Below are positions 21,618 to 32,498 of a stretch of DNA of 64,000 bases, one piece after another. The translations under genes and the position numbers were made by a program. The stretch lies in assembly GCA_000697055.1 (NCBI GenBank), contig JNDT01002329.1:124001-188000 (forward strand). The letters run 5' to 3'. This stretch comes from Saksenaea vasiformis B4078 (taxonomy: Eukaryota > Mucoromycota > Mucoromycetes > Mucorales > Saksenaeaceae). A model generated the notes under the pieces. The model searched no databases. It worked only from the letters and a program-made list of their open reading frames with translations, and was not told where the DNA came from. The stretch's first letter is position 1. Each line of letters opens with the position of its first letter.

Positions 21618-22423
21618 ATGACAACAGACTGGGAACAGTTATGGGCTACTGGCGAGACCGGTTGGGATGCTGGAGAGAGCAGCCCAGCATTAGTAAAACT
21701 GATCAACGATGAATCAACTCGTCATTTATTACCTGAAAAAGGTCAAGGACTTGTTCCCGGTTGTGGTGCTGGTAACTTACGCATTCATATGCAAACGTAG
21801 ACTTACGTCATTATTACCAAGGTTACGATGTGAAGCTATTGGCAACCAAGGAAAGACGAGTGACCGGTATGGATTTGAGTCCTACCTGCATTGATATCTG
21901 TCACAAAGTAAGATCCCGCCGATTTCCTGTACCGTAATTCATGCTATTGGGTAAAAACAGAATCATCCTAATGCTGCGGATGACAACTATGAATTTGTGT
22001 TGGGCGATTTCTACAAGTTTGAGTATCCCAAAGGAGGATACAACTTCGCGTATGACTACACGTACGTTATTTACGGGTGTATGGAGTCAACAGCTAAAAG
22101 AAGTTACTAGATTTCTTTGCGCCATGCCACGCGAATTACGCCCAGACTGGGCTGCACGTTATGCAGAAATTATGCAGCCTGGTGGTGTATTGATAACATT
22201 GATGTACCCATTAGTTCCAGTGGAGGGTCGTGAAGGAAAACCGCCTTTTCCCGTTAGCGAACAACTGTATGTGATTACTAGTGATTGACCGCCATCTCAT
22301 CAAGTTCTTAGATACCGCGACCTCCTGCTACCAAATTTTGATTTGCTCTATATTGATGATGCGAAGGGTCATGAGGGTCGCATAGGTAGAGAGAAAATTG
22401 CTGTATGGAAGAGAAAAGAGTAA
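21618..22423 (+). CDS. TPMT-family SAM-dependent methyltransferase
   Basis: Five exons: 21618-21771, 21822-21907, 21961-22061, 22111-22266 and 22312-22423. The four introns of 45-53 nt all have GT..AG ends; the coding length of 609 nt is divisible by 3 and gives 202 residues. The N-terminus has the family hallmark W-x(6)-G-x-T-G-W-D-x-G-x-x-S-P (W9 to P23). Motif I, LVPGCGAGYDV, is at 45-55 and the acidic SAM-ribose loop VTGMDLSP follows. GDFY (LGDFYKFEYP), the MQPGGVLITLMYP strand and a C-terminal DAKGHEGRIGREKIAVWKR close the fold. The family includes thiopurine and halide/thiol methyltransferases, which methylate S or halide acceptors in the cytosol; the actual acceptor here is not predictable. 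The gene is convergent with Trm5, with 24 bp between stop codons. An open frame passing the last donor stops at 22288, so unspliced reading would truncate the protein. Confidence 0.93.
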
Positions 22424-22447
22424 ACGCTAGTTTATTGTAATATTCCT

Positions 22448-24248
22448 TTAATTTCCTGTCTTGGGGTTTTTGGTGGGCTGTTCTCCTGTTGCATGATCTT
22501 CGCGTTTACGTTTATCACTAAAAAAACATTTCTCTATGAGCAAAAGAGAAGACGTAAAGTTTATCTCACCTTGGCGACGCGAATGCCACTTCAGGGCTGA
22601 GAGGGAATGAAATGCAGTACATATCTTTCTTTGGAGCGACGTTACGCACCATGTGCAACTTCGTTTTTTCGCTGTCAACGTCTGCACCTATCGCTCGCCG
22701 CACGCGCTAGGAGGATTGTCAGCTTTGAAATATATCTGAAAAGAGCCTCTACCTCAAAAATATCCTGCTTCGGATCCGCACTCTTTGTAAAGCAATGACA
22801 ATGGATCATTGGAAGTTTGGCTGATGTTGAGGCTTCGTATAGCTGCTTTTGGTCTCTGTATAAACCACGAAAAGCATCCAAAAATTCGATAGCTGTAGCA
22901 GGTAGATTCATGACGAAGTGATCAAATGTTTTCCATTGCGATGACAGGGCTTGCAGGTCACGTACAGCCGTTCGGATGAACTCTCGACCATCCAGGTTAT
23001 ACGTGTGCAGATCTTTCGTGATCTGCTTTCGTCATTAGTTATTTCGCAAAAAACATGCTCGAACAACTACGTGCCTTGTTTATTTTGATGTTCTCCTGCA
23101 TCCATTCATAGGAAGATGGATTGAGATCATTGGCGTACACAATTGATCCTTTCTTCGCTGCAGGTAAAGCAAACGGGCCTACTCCTGCAAAAACGTCGCC
23201 TTTGAACGTCATTAATATCTCCAATTCTTTTTTGTAATAGCAACATACATATGTATTCCCCTGCGTGGAATTGTTGCACCAAGCGATCATGTTCTGTGTG
23301 TAGTCGGGAATTCCAATAGACTTTGGAGAAGTCAAATTTAAAGCGACATCCGCTCTCTTTCTAAATGTACCACGTATGAATGAAGTGAATCCACCAGACT
23401 GCTGCGTACCACTTCTGCAATCATATTTCCATCTCCGGCAAGGACCTCCATTTGGAAGAAGCGAAAAGTCGTGTCGATATTGCTAGTCTTATTAACTACA
23501 CTGGTGATGTTCTTGTTTTTCTACAAGTAACTGAGTTACAATCTAGATGGTACCGCAACAAACTTACATCCAAGATCACTTCACCGATCAATCGTTTCCA
23601 GGGATAGTATTCCTCACGGAGGTTCATATGAGCTACAAATCTCAGATGTCAGCGTTCCCCTACGTTTAAAACACATTACTTACCAATATGGCCAATTTGA
23701 GTAAATGATGATGGAATGTCCGTTGCATCCTCCGGCATAACAGCGTGGAGGATTTGTTCTGTGATATTGCGAAAATGAATAAGCGAAAATCATAGCGTCA
23801 TTGCATCATTACTTACCAGCAGTCCAGTAATCGTATCCAAGTTCCACATTATGGGTAACCACGCCCAGTCCTTGTTCATGGATCATCTTAATTCTATCCT
23901 CAGGTAACTGCTCGAGATCTTTTTCTTTTGTTCAGTAAGTTGCTCATAGTCGACATGAAATAGACCTTGTTTTTTCAGATCAGGTCGTAGCAAGACCAAC
24001 TTTGTGTCGTTTGATTCTGGATCCTTGACGACGTTGCGTAATCTTGGTTGATTCAACAAATCGCTAGGTTGAAATAGATGTTGAATGGAACGATCGATCT
24101 ATTCCGACGCGTACCCTGACAAATTCTTCATAAACAATCCGACCTTCTTAGCAGGAACACGGACACCAAGTGTTTCAAAGGTCGACTTGAATGCGTCGCG
24201 ATTGAGACTAGTCATGCCTCGGCGAACGGGAGGAACAAAGACGCTCAT
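22448..24248 (-). CDS. TRM5: tRNA (guanine37-N1)-methyltransferase Trm5
   Basis: Eleven exons on the minus strand: 24248-24115, 24063-23966, 23924-23817, 23758-23684, 23632-23568, 23520-23410, 23360-23249, 23199-23071, 23012-22753, 22706-22570 and 22517-22448. Total 1299 nt, 432 residues, frame closed. Trm5 makes m1G37 (and the first step of wybutosine) in tRNA using SAM. Visible signatures are PPVRRGM near the N-terminus, the D2/D3 linker [53 protein letters not shown], the SAM loop [34 protein letters not shown], the catalytic-site [24 protein letters not shown] and the end [14 protein letters not shown]. The C-terminus carries a basic DKRKRED tail that may be a nuclear signal. A 41-nt intron (23925-23965) must be removed to avoid a frameshift. 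Start Met 24248 is followed at once by the conserved block; a mitochondrial presequence would need an unseen upstream exon. Confidence 0.92.
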
Positions 24249-25495
24249 GACACTAGAAGGAATGAAGACACCAAATTTTTCAGACTTCCATCTTTGAAAT
24301 TTACGTCGGCTGAGAACGAATTTCAGGACCTTGGCCTACACACATTGATATTTGGAGACTTTCGGAGAGTGTTGTTAACATTTAGCAAACTATAGATTTT
24401 ATCAGTCTGCGAGATATTTCAAGTTATCTGGTAACCTGTTCCGTTAAATTAATCAGTTGTTGGTCGCCTTGATGCACCCATCCTAGCTTCCTTTTACCGT
24501 AGTTGACGTGAACTGATCGTGCGGGACGATATGTCATATAAATGCTGCAGGAAGAATAGTATTTCTATAAAAAAAAGATATCTAAGCAATAGTAATGGGC
24601 ACGCACATATGTAAAGAACACTAGTGAATTTAGCGCATATCTTACACATTATGCATCGCAGTCTCTTTCTACATCATGAGCAATATGTGCGCCTGAGTCT
24701 CAGGAGCTCTTTTGTCTCCTTTGACCTGATATCAGCTTTCACCTTTATAGATCAAAGGGATATTTCATTGCTTCTTCAGACTTATGATAGTCGCCCGATA
24801 TTGGGGCTATCAAGCAGTTGAGCGCCGGTAAGTGCGTCATTTTATCAAAACAGATGTACAATAAGCAAGCGACGTATTTCTGTGCAATTTGCAAACCCTC
24901 TTCGCTACGAACTTGGAGGCATAAGATGATTTTCTTTCAAATTAGTAGCAGTTGCAAGGTTTTTCTTATGACCTTGCACCCATTTCAAATTATTTGGCGC
25001 TTTGAAGCATACCTTTTTGCGTCCATTCAAAGGATATGCCCATGACGGACTTGCCAGTTTCTTGTCCCTTCAGCTAATGGTTGGTAATCAGTTTTACGTT
25101 TGACGGCCAGTTCCGACTGTTAACCCGACACGACAAATAGCTGTAAATAGTTGGAGACGTTGCGTCACGCTGTCCCATAATGCACATGAAAGTAAAACGG
25201 ACAATAGCTAAAACGCCATGAAGAGGATCCGTTAATAACTTAGCTATGATGTGATGCTTAAAAAAACAATATGAAGTTTGCAGAAAAAGAGGCATATTTA
25301 GCGTCTGTCTGATTCATAATAAAACGAGCAAGCTACGTTCCATATCACCGGAGAGTAGAATCTACATGCTAAGAATAGCGTACTATTTTATTGCCGAGCC
25401 ATCATAGGTAAGTAATTACGAAGCAATCATATTATTTACCTTGGAGTAAATCATACTGTTTCTGGGAAAAGGACGTAACGTTCCACCAGACCAGA
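24249..25495. other. Trm5 upstream region, gene-free
   Basis: Holds the Trm5 promoter at its left end. The rest shows no supported exon or recognisable repeat. Confidence 0.35.
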
Positions 25496-25499
25496 GATG

Positions 25500-25960
25500 G
25501 CTTGCAAGCGCAGTTTATCCATCCCGATTTTAGGTTACCCGGCCGGCCTTTTACAGATGACATCGTACCTTAACATACAACGACGCCCCATGGAGTCACT
25601 TTCTTTGTCTCGTCGTTGTTTTTCCGTTAGGGCTTTCGGTCGTACGACTACTCCGAAGCAACCAATGCAAGCCTGCGATGTTTTGAATTCATCGGTCATA
25701 CGAACTATCGCGTATTGTTGATGTTATGCACCCACGTTTGAGGCCTCCTTCGCGAATGGCTTTTGATGCGTGGGATTCTACACCGTTTCCTCCTGTCCCA
25801 ATGAACATTATCAGGGCAACAGACTGGTGTCCACTTGCTTGTTTTGTCGTAGCTCTTTCCATCGCAGCAATGCATTTGTACATTGATTTTTTCAAAAATT
25901 CTTACGTTGATTTCTCTCTGAGAAACATGGTTTCCTGTAGAAGTTTCTCAAGCTGTCCTA
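25500..25960 (-). pseudogene. Decayed gene with a TnpB/Fanzor-like zinc-ribbon segment
   Basis: Minus-strand translation contains VALIMFIGTGGNGV, an Arg/Gly-rich stretch with frame changes (REGGLKRG), then DEFKTSQACIGCFGVVVRPK, a Gln/Arg/Lys-rich linker and a second Cys pair (CMLRYDVIC). The T-S-x-x-C-x-x-C pattern after a D-E is that of the RuvC-III/zinc-ribbon region of TnpB and its eukaryotic relatives (Fanzor), many of which occur in zygomycete genomes. The copy is shifted and has stops, with no N-terminal half visible. Other zinc-ribbon transposases remain possible, and the assignment is inference from a short segment. Confidence 0.35.
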
Positions 25961-26529
25961 ATTCTGCAGAACGATCTACGAAAACCCGATTAATAGCGAT
26001 TTTAGAGCAAAAGCAGAGAAATGTGTATACCTTCACCGATTAATGGATATGGTTGTGTGATCAGCCGTTATTCGGTCTGCAAGATGCATGTGGACATTTG
26101 TTGTCATCGTGCATCATGTGGAAGAACGTTCGTCGAATATTTTGGCCCATAACATGCCACAATTCCATCGCACGCCGCAAAAGCTGTAACGGCGCTACCG
26201 TCCTTATATAGCCATCTCTTCTTTTTGAGACAGACCGGGCAGACCTGCGATGTTAAGTAGTTATCAACCATTATGACTCGTCATTTTCTGTATTTGTGCT
26301 GTTAAACTAAGATAAACTCTAGGCATATTGACCTACTCATAGCTGTTTTGCCAAATGATAGAGTTTATTTCTTATTATTCTCGCTGAAGATGGTAACTTT
26401 CCTTTCATTGATGAATAGGCGGCTCCGTTTCCCAAACCAATGATTCAGCGACGTTATCGAAGGGCTTGTCATGAAAACTTGTTATCATTGACTCATACCA
26501 AAAGTAATATTAGAGTGATTCCAGAAACA

Positions 26530-27140
26530 CGTTCATATCCGTGGACTTCACAGTCGGTACACCAGGTTGTTCCAGAGGTTCGTGATAGATTTTAGATCTG
26601 GAGTTTGTGGGAGTCAGTCTGGCGATCGAAGACACGATTATTAGTCTTCGCTTCCTGATCTTTTTGCCTATGTGCCATGACGTGCTATCCTCCTAGAAAA
26701 GAGAGCACTGATATTTGTTTTCCCTGAGGTAAGGGAGCAGGTTACTCAAATTACCGACATACTCATCATTGTTGACCCTGTCATCTACTGCTTGAATCAG
26801 AGCAACTGCGCTCGCGTACTTGGTCGTTTCTTTGATGCGCTATTCCCGCAAGACCCCCTCCACCCTTGCGAAAGATGTGTTCTTTGCCGTCATTAACGAT
26901 GAATAGGAATTTGGACTCATCAGACCAGGACACCTTGTCTCATATGTCATGTGGTCAGCGAATGTGCTATTTTGCCCAGAATAATCGTTTCTTTTTATGG
27001 GTTTCTGACAACTTGGACCTCCAGATAGGAACCCGCGAGTAAAACCCGAGATTGTGCATCGTCTTGGCAATGCTAGCAATGTGGCCTTCACTATGGTGAC
27101 GCAGAACAGCGCGTCATGGAGCTCCGGGCTATATGAGGAA
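26530..27140 (-). pseudogene. Decayed Tc1/mariner transposase
   Basis: Minus-strand translation aligns block by block with the intact transposase at 33514-34584: HNLGFYSRVPIWRSKL (intact ALGFFSRRPVTRPKL), HKKKRLFWAK then stops, DKVSWSDESKFLF (intact AKVMWSDESRFRV, first catalytic Asp kept), NDGKEHIFRKGGGGL, NNDEYVGNLSNLLPYLRE (intact NQDEYVNALSEAFCPYLRE), EDSTSWHIG (second Asp kept, Asn/Gly changed) and, after a frameshift, PDLKSITNLWNNL (third catalytic residue, Glu to Thr). At least four in-frame stops and one frameshift show it is dead. It is a different Tc1 lineage from the intact element, since the sequences share only scattered identity. Confidence 0.8.
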
Positions 27141-27529
27141 TCGCTGGATGACTCCATATGACCAATCAGACATCTTACTTCGGATTTCCTCCACTGCCAG
27201 TCTTTCTGATGTTCTCCAGGACGTACCTGATGGTCAGTGGCTAAACTTTCGGTATTTTCAATGGCGATATACGACATTACTCCTTGGTTCATTCTATAAT
27301 TCGCGAAAATTCAGTATTAAGTTTGTTTATCATGTCCGCAATATCTGTCAAGTGATACGGGAAGAGGTTTGAGATACTAGGCTAATTGCAGAGTTTGTTC
27401 AACTATATCCACACCTTTTTGCTCGCAGTGGACGGTGGTACTACAGTTCGAATGCTACTGACAACGTCGCAATGAGCCAAAGAAATAAAATATGGTTCAT
27501 GCGTGCCATCAACCGATCATCCTGATGAA

Positions 27530-27665
27530 AGCCTTCCTAATCCCGGGACATTTTTATTACGTCCGACAGGATATTGGCAATCCATCACTGAAACACTTTA
27601 ATGCAAAGGCCAGGTCACCTAGGCGCAAGCCATTCTCAGCGCAGAGACGCATCACTTCAACTTGA
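27530..27665 (-). repeat. Family A sub-repeat fragment, inverted
   Basis: The unit CCGGGACATTTTTATTACG ... CCATCACTGAAACACTTTAA ... ATGCAAAGGCCAGGTCACC matches the pair of units at 12895-13150 and, in reverse complement, the internal sub-repeats of the full elements. Only one unit is recognisable. Confidence 0.5.
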
Positions 27666-28169
27666 TGCGAATACTCACTCAAGATTCTTTATTTCCTATG
27701 ACTACACTATATTTTACAGAAGGCGACCGAAGGTGTCCGTGTTGTGACTGATACAAATAGTGTGCTACTTGTGTTTTCGGTAACGTTGCTTTGCTCACCT
27801 CGTTGTTCGCTTTGTTGTTCGCCTTGTTGTTCGTCTTGCTAAACTCGTTCGCCAAACGATTCATTCATCCGGCAGCATCATCCCATCGCTGTGACAGATG
27901 CATCGGGAACCCATGGGTTGATCGTTGGCGAGATTCAACCCACCTCCGGAATGGCCCCCCACAGAGCCAGAACCGTACACCAACTGAACCAAGATGGACG
28001 TCATCCAGCCCAACAGGCAAATGCCATCAGGACCGTGCCGGGGTTTGCCAACTCTTACCTCAAGAGCCAGCGGTTGTGCACGAACTTTAGAAATGAATCT
28101 CTGGCGTCATGCAAACCAGTTCGAACCAGGAGCGCACAACCAGAAGAGCATACACCCAACTAATCATAC

Positions 28170-28800
28170 GTCAAGCTCTAAAGCGCATGTCGGCTAACAC
28201 ACCGGAGTGAAAGCTATTCAGATGATTCAGCGCCTAGAACCAGTCTGACCCCGTAGACCGGACCCACAGGAACATACGTTAGCCGACTTTCAAGGCAAAG
28301 CCAGCTAAAACGGAGGTATTTTAAAGAATCATCTCTGGGAACCTACCATCCCCACAAGACCGAAGTCTTGAGACGTGCGCAGGCCAGCCCAATAAAGGGA
28401 TAACCAGCCAAGCAAGATGCTTAACCCAAAGAACAATCAATCCGAAGACCAACTGCCCTAAGAACGCACGCTGCCACGTAGTTTAAGGATAACTCCTTGG
28501 GAACATGACCTGCCCGCGCGTGTTGGCCAACTCCATAAAGGTGAGAACCAGTCAGCTGAAGCTCCAATCCAGGAATAAACCCGGGAAGCCGTTACCCAAC
28601 CCAAAGGAGCACGATGATCCAATGGACACGCGAAATCCCAGAAAAAAGATCGCCTTAAGACCATGTAGAGTCATCCCGGGACGGGAATCATCAAATCCTA
28701 AGACGATGCGCCAGATAACAGAAGTTACCTACTAATAAGTTTCCTCCTCCTTCAGAAACCCATCAGCCAAAAGGACCGAAATCCTTAGGGACGACTCTGA
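28170..28800 (+). repeat. Degenerate tandem repeat, period roughly 140-170 bp
   Basis: Related motifs recur in order: a TC(C)TGGGAACxT/CCGGGACGGGA anchor near 28331, 28495 and 28665, and a (G/T)A(A/-)AACCAG(T/C)C anchor near 28236, 28401 and 28543. GACCGAA-TCTT..GACG-type blocks lie near 28360 and 28778. The region is richer in C and A than its flanks. Open frames here have no motifs. The units are diverged; the exact period needs a dot plot. Confidence 0.4.
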
Positions 28801-28935
28801 GGTTTGGCACGGCAACTAGCGTACTAGTTACTGGACGGCGACCAATCGAAGGACCAGCGATGCATATGGTGTCAAGCCTAGGTCTTGGTTTGCATAGTCT
28901 AACTTCCCTAAGTCGCTAAAAAAAAGGATGGATAC

Positions 28936-28965
28936 GTATGGCGGGTTGTTATCTACCCACCATAC
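28936..28965. other. Hairpin, 11-bp stem
   Basis: GTATGGCGGGT and ACCCACCATAC are inverted with an 8-nt spacer (TGTTATCT). The single non-complementary position would be a G-U or A-C pair depending on strand. It lies just downstream of the degenerate tandem array. No terminator or protein-binding context is evident. Confidence 0.5.
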
Positions 28966-29629
28966 CGTAGCCCGTAGCGCAAGGTCTATTCAAAATAATT
29001 AGTAAATAAGAAAAAAAGTAAACGTAACAAACTTACCCTTGAAGAGGAAGGTCGACCATGGAATACTAAGTAGACTATGCGGGATTATGGCACCAATCTC
29101 TGTGGGGGATCATGCCGGAAGCGAAAGGAAGGTCGATCTGCGCCGTAACTCCAACGTACATGAGATCCGTTTATGGTCCCTGCCCCGGAGTGGGAAACTA
29201 TAATAGCTGGGTTACACTTTGTGAAACAAACACTACTAAAAGCGTACCTAATTGATCGGCATTTGTGTTCTTGCATAACACCGACGCAGAGGTGAATGGT
29301 GTAATGTCGGTGACAATCTGTAGTTGACATGTGAATGAATGGGAAGGATCAAGTGAATCGTACTTCCCTCATTCAAAGGTGGAAGGTTCGGAGCCCGACG
29401 GGTAAATAGAGACAGTACTCTTGAAAGAGCATGTCGAGATCTGAATGGGAGTTAATTAGAAAAGAATAAATGATCGAACGATTCCTAAAGCATACCTTGT
29501 TGAAATAAATAGAAACGCGTCGAAAACGCGAGATACGCGTGGTTCCGGAAACTAAAGCAATGTAAAAAAAACGATTTTGTTTGGAATATAGCTTACCGGA
29601 AAGTTTTGTTGCAACAAGAGAATAATGAA

Positions 29630-29975
29630 AGGATGAAAGCAGTAACAGAAAAAAAAAAGAATGCGATAAAGGTAAAGTTAAAAAAGAATGAGAAAAAAAA
29701 AAGAAAGAAGTAGAAAGAGAAGAAATATAAAAAAGAAAACTCGTTTGTCGGCATCATCAGCAAAGAGTGGCCAGCTCTTTGCAACGTCTTGTATGTCTGG
29801 CCAGGACAACAAGAACGTATAATGATGATGCTGGCCTCCGACATTGAGTACAACAAGAAGTATAAAAAGGAAATAAGAAAAGAAAAACTTACCAAAAGAA
29901 AGATATAAACGAAAGAGAAAAGAAAACGAAAAGGAAAAAAAAACGGCCTTTTTAAAGGCCTCTTGAGAAATCAAC
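29630..29975. repeat. A/G-rich low-complexity tract
   Basis: Long runs of A interrupted by G on the plus strand. On the minus strand this gives meaningless Phe/Leu/Ser-rich open frames. A short perfect palindrome GGCCTTTTTAAAGGCC is at about 29945-29960. Confidence 0.5.
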
Positions 29976-29980
29976 CCCAG

Positions 29981-30390
29981 CGCGTTATGTCACTCCCCAA
30001 GATAATGCACCGTTTACCAAGGAAACAGAAAAAGGTGAAAGTATTGAAATGATTTCTTATGTCGAACGTTTGTTACAAACAGCATTAGCTCATTCGAATG
30101 TCATTTGGTTTGGTCATTCAGTTGGATGCAACGGAATCGCGATTACAAAAACAGCCGAATGTAACCGTGTAAGCAGTTTCCTGGTGTTCGTTTGCAGTAC
30201 GGTTTTATTGTCGAAGGGGAAGTGTTTTAATGCTAGTATCGATACTAATTGCACCCGGATTTTGATCTGTTACTACAGGGGGGCTCTTTCTTAAAAAGGG
30301 AAGAAAAGCTTCCCTTCGACGTCAACTGCAGTTTCTCATTACAAAAGGCAGTTGCTTATTTGAAGTGGCCTAGGCATATGCAATAAAAAA
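29981..30390 (+). pseudogene. Alpha/beta-hydrolase-like gene fragment
   Basis: After a CCCCAG acceptor the frame reads RYVTPQDNAPFTKETEKG, then SYVERLLQTALAHSNVIWF directly followed by GHSVGCNGIAIT. G-H-S-x-G after a hydrophobic strand and a preceding long helix is the nucleophile elbow of alpha/beta-hydrolases. Downstream, peptide fragments (GVRLQYGFIVEGEVF, then REEKLPFDVNC) sit in different frames separated by stops, and neither a start nor the Asp/His part of a triad can be found. It is therefore a partial, broken copy. Family assignment rests on one motif. Confidence 0.4.
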
Positions 30391-30399
30391 AAAGTCTGG

Positions 30400-31635
30400 A
30401 AAAGTAATTATATTTGCTGTGTTGGGCTTTTTCTTTTAAGTGTCTGTAGCTTGCGGATTCTGCGTGTGGGATTAAGTCATCTGTGCATCCGAGTCTCCGC
30501 TTTCTCGCAGATCTATGATATCGTGCGTATTTCTGCTATGCAATAGAAACGGTTACTCAAAGGGAATTGAGTCATTGAAATAAATCACAAAAGAATTCCG
30601 TTTTCATCCCTCTGTCAAGCCATCTATTTGGAGACCAAGGGCATTAGGCCAGGATAACCCTGTTACCTATAATTGTTCGTGTGCAGCGTGTTTCCAGCCG
30701 CTATCTTTTCAAGCAATGTAAATTTGGGAATCCCATTGTCTTCATGCTTTGGTCGTGATTGTCTTTTTGTTAAAAAGTTCGAACCACGGTCAACAGCACC
30801 TTCGACGTGTTTTGGCAGTTTTTGGATACACCAGCATGATATTTTGCATTAGCCAAAAAAAAAAAATCCTGGATTATTCTGTCTCGCTCCAAGACACTCG
30901 CATCCAATTGCAAATCACCTACTTGGATATAGTCTAAGAGCAATTTGGATCGGATCACACAAGGTTATTTCAAGATTGATGGTAAATGCCGGAGTAGTCC
31001 TTCTGAATTGATATGCTTAACAACCTATGGTAGCAAAACCGTCAGATGACGTTCATATGTCCAGTAACGACCTTTCTCGGTATGTGGGGTGACACAAAGA
31101 GAAAGCGCTTACTAGGCTAAAGAGGGCCTCCCATCAGCTTTGGAAAAGTCATTGTAGAGCCGATACACCAAATAATGTTAACCGTTATTTGCGTAACCAT
31201 TTCATGCATTAGCCCTTTTGATAGTATATGCGTGGATAACAAACAAAATGGTTACGATATTTGATGAGCATTCATGCCTAGACCGTCCATTGCTAAAAAG
31301 ACAATACAAAGGAGGATTTCTCATCCAGACTTTGTCGTCGTATTACATGCTTCATTCAATGTTGGTTTGACCTTCACTCAGCGAGGATTTAAGACGATTC
31401 ACGTCAAGACTCCAAAGCAATCTCTTGCTTCGCCGAGAACCAAACGTAGTGGAAGTCATATTAACGACGAAGATTCTTGCAGTGCCTTCAAGTTTAAGCA
31501 TAGGGCTTTTAAAAGACATTGCAACCGTTACACGATGAATATTAAAATCCTAGACGTTTGCAAACTCTCACGAACTTGCTGGCAGAAATAATGACAGACA
31601 TTGGAATATGTACAGCGGTGTTCCAACAAGCATGA
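30400..31635. other. Gene-free stretch
   Basis: No supported exons. A 105-residue open frame at 31274-31591 (Lys/Arg/Ser-rich, no domain) could be chance or part of the adjoining family B remnant. Confidence 0.3.
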
Positions 31636-31639
31636 AAAG

Positions 31640-32010
31640 TCATTAAACGATCCTTTACGAACGCTATGGTCGCAGGCACAAATTGTCAGATACGTGTTAA
31701 AGCAGTGAATCTTCATGAAAGAAGTCCATTCTGTTGTCTGTGCAATCAATATCTGCCCTATGGAGGATAGTCGTGTTTTGCAGAACATCCAAAGGTTGAG
31801 TGAATGCTGTGTGTCCGCGTATCGCGCATCACGCATCATCTCTTTCAAGATGTTTTTTCTAGATATACCAGCATGAGCGTTTTTTTAGAAACGTTTGTAC
31901 TATCGCATGGCATCAGTCACTTCAATCAACCGTATTTTTTTTTAGAACATTGAGGATTTGCTCGAACATCATATATTTATTTGTCATCTTTTGAAACGGA
32001 AAATGATTTC
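31640..32010 (+). mobile_element. Family B repeat remnant, copy B2
   Basis: Contains GGAGGATAGTCGTGTTTTGC, TTGAGTGAATGCTGTGTGTC, CATCATCTCTTTCAA and TTCAATCAACCGTATTTTTT. It then has ATTTATTTGTCATCTTTTGA followed by CGGAAAATGATTTCGTATT. All of these occur in the same order on the minus strand of 4702-5240. The plus-strand peptide EDSRVLQNIQRLSECC is matched by EDGRVSRNVRKLSEC at 36.57 kb, so the repeat derives from a coding sequence; stops interrupt it here. Confidence 0.55.
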
Positions 32011-32498
32011 GTATTTACTGTATTCGTTCCTGTATGCGTCAACCACCCACCAACACTAAATATGAACAAGTCCGGTAGAATTTGTAATGTAGGTAGTTAA
32101 CTGAGTACTATCTGTTTGTAATTTGTAGATGTGGGATACGCTAAACACACGGGCAGCACACACATACAATGTTTCGCCATTTCTAGATCACTCCTTCTCA
32201 ATACAAGAAAACGACAGTGGTTTTCCAACTGTTTTTATTGATGCTTACGGGTACGCCATTCTACTTTAGAGAAATATTACAGTGAGTTCAGGAGAACAAA
32301 CATAGAAAACAGAACGCGAAACAACAACCTGGACTCAAAAAAAAAATCTAAATGCATCAGCCTAAAGTGAGACGGTTTAACGGATGGAAACCTATTGCGC
32401 ACAGATATACTTGGTTAGTTCAGCTGACTGATAGCATTCATTGGCACGTGTTTACATAAGAATACCTGTGATAAGAAATGCCGACCTACTACAGCATG

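Noticed and set aside
23925..23965. Apparent one-base frameshift in Trm5
   Set aside because: Treating this segment as a 41-nt GT..AG intron with a TTACTGA branch-like site restores the frame and gives a normal [13 protein letters not shown] peptide.
24088..24090. In-frame TAG early in Trm5
   Set aside because: It lies inside a 51-nt intron (24114-24064) whose removal joins the exons in phase.
29593..29974. Phe-rich membrane protein on the minus strand
   Set aside because: It is a translation of an A/G-rich low-complexity tract, with no start context or splice sites.
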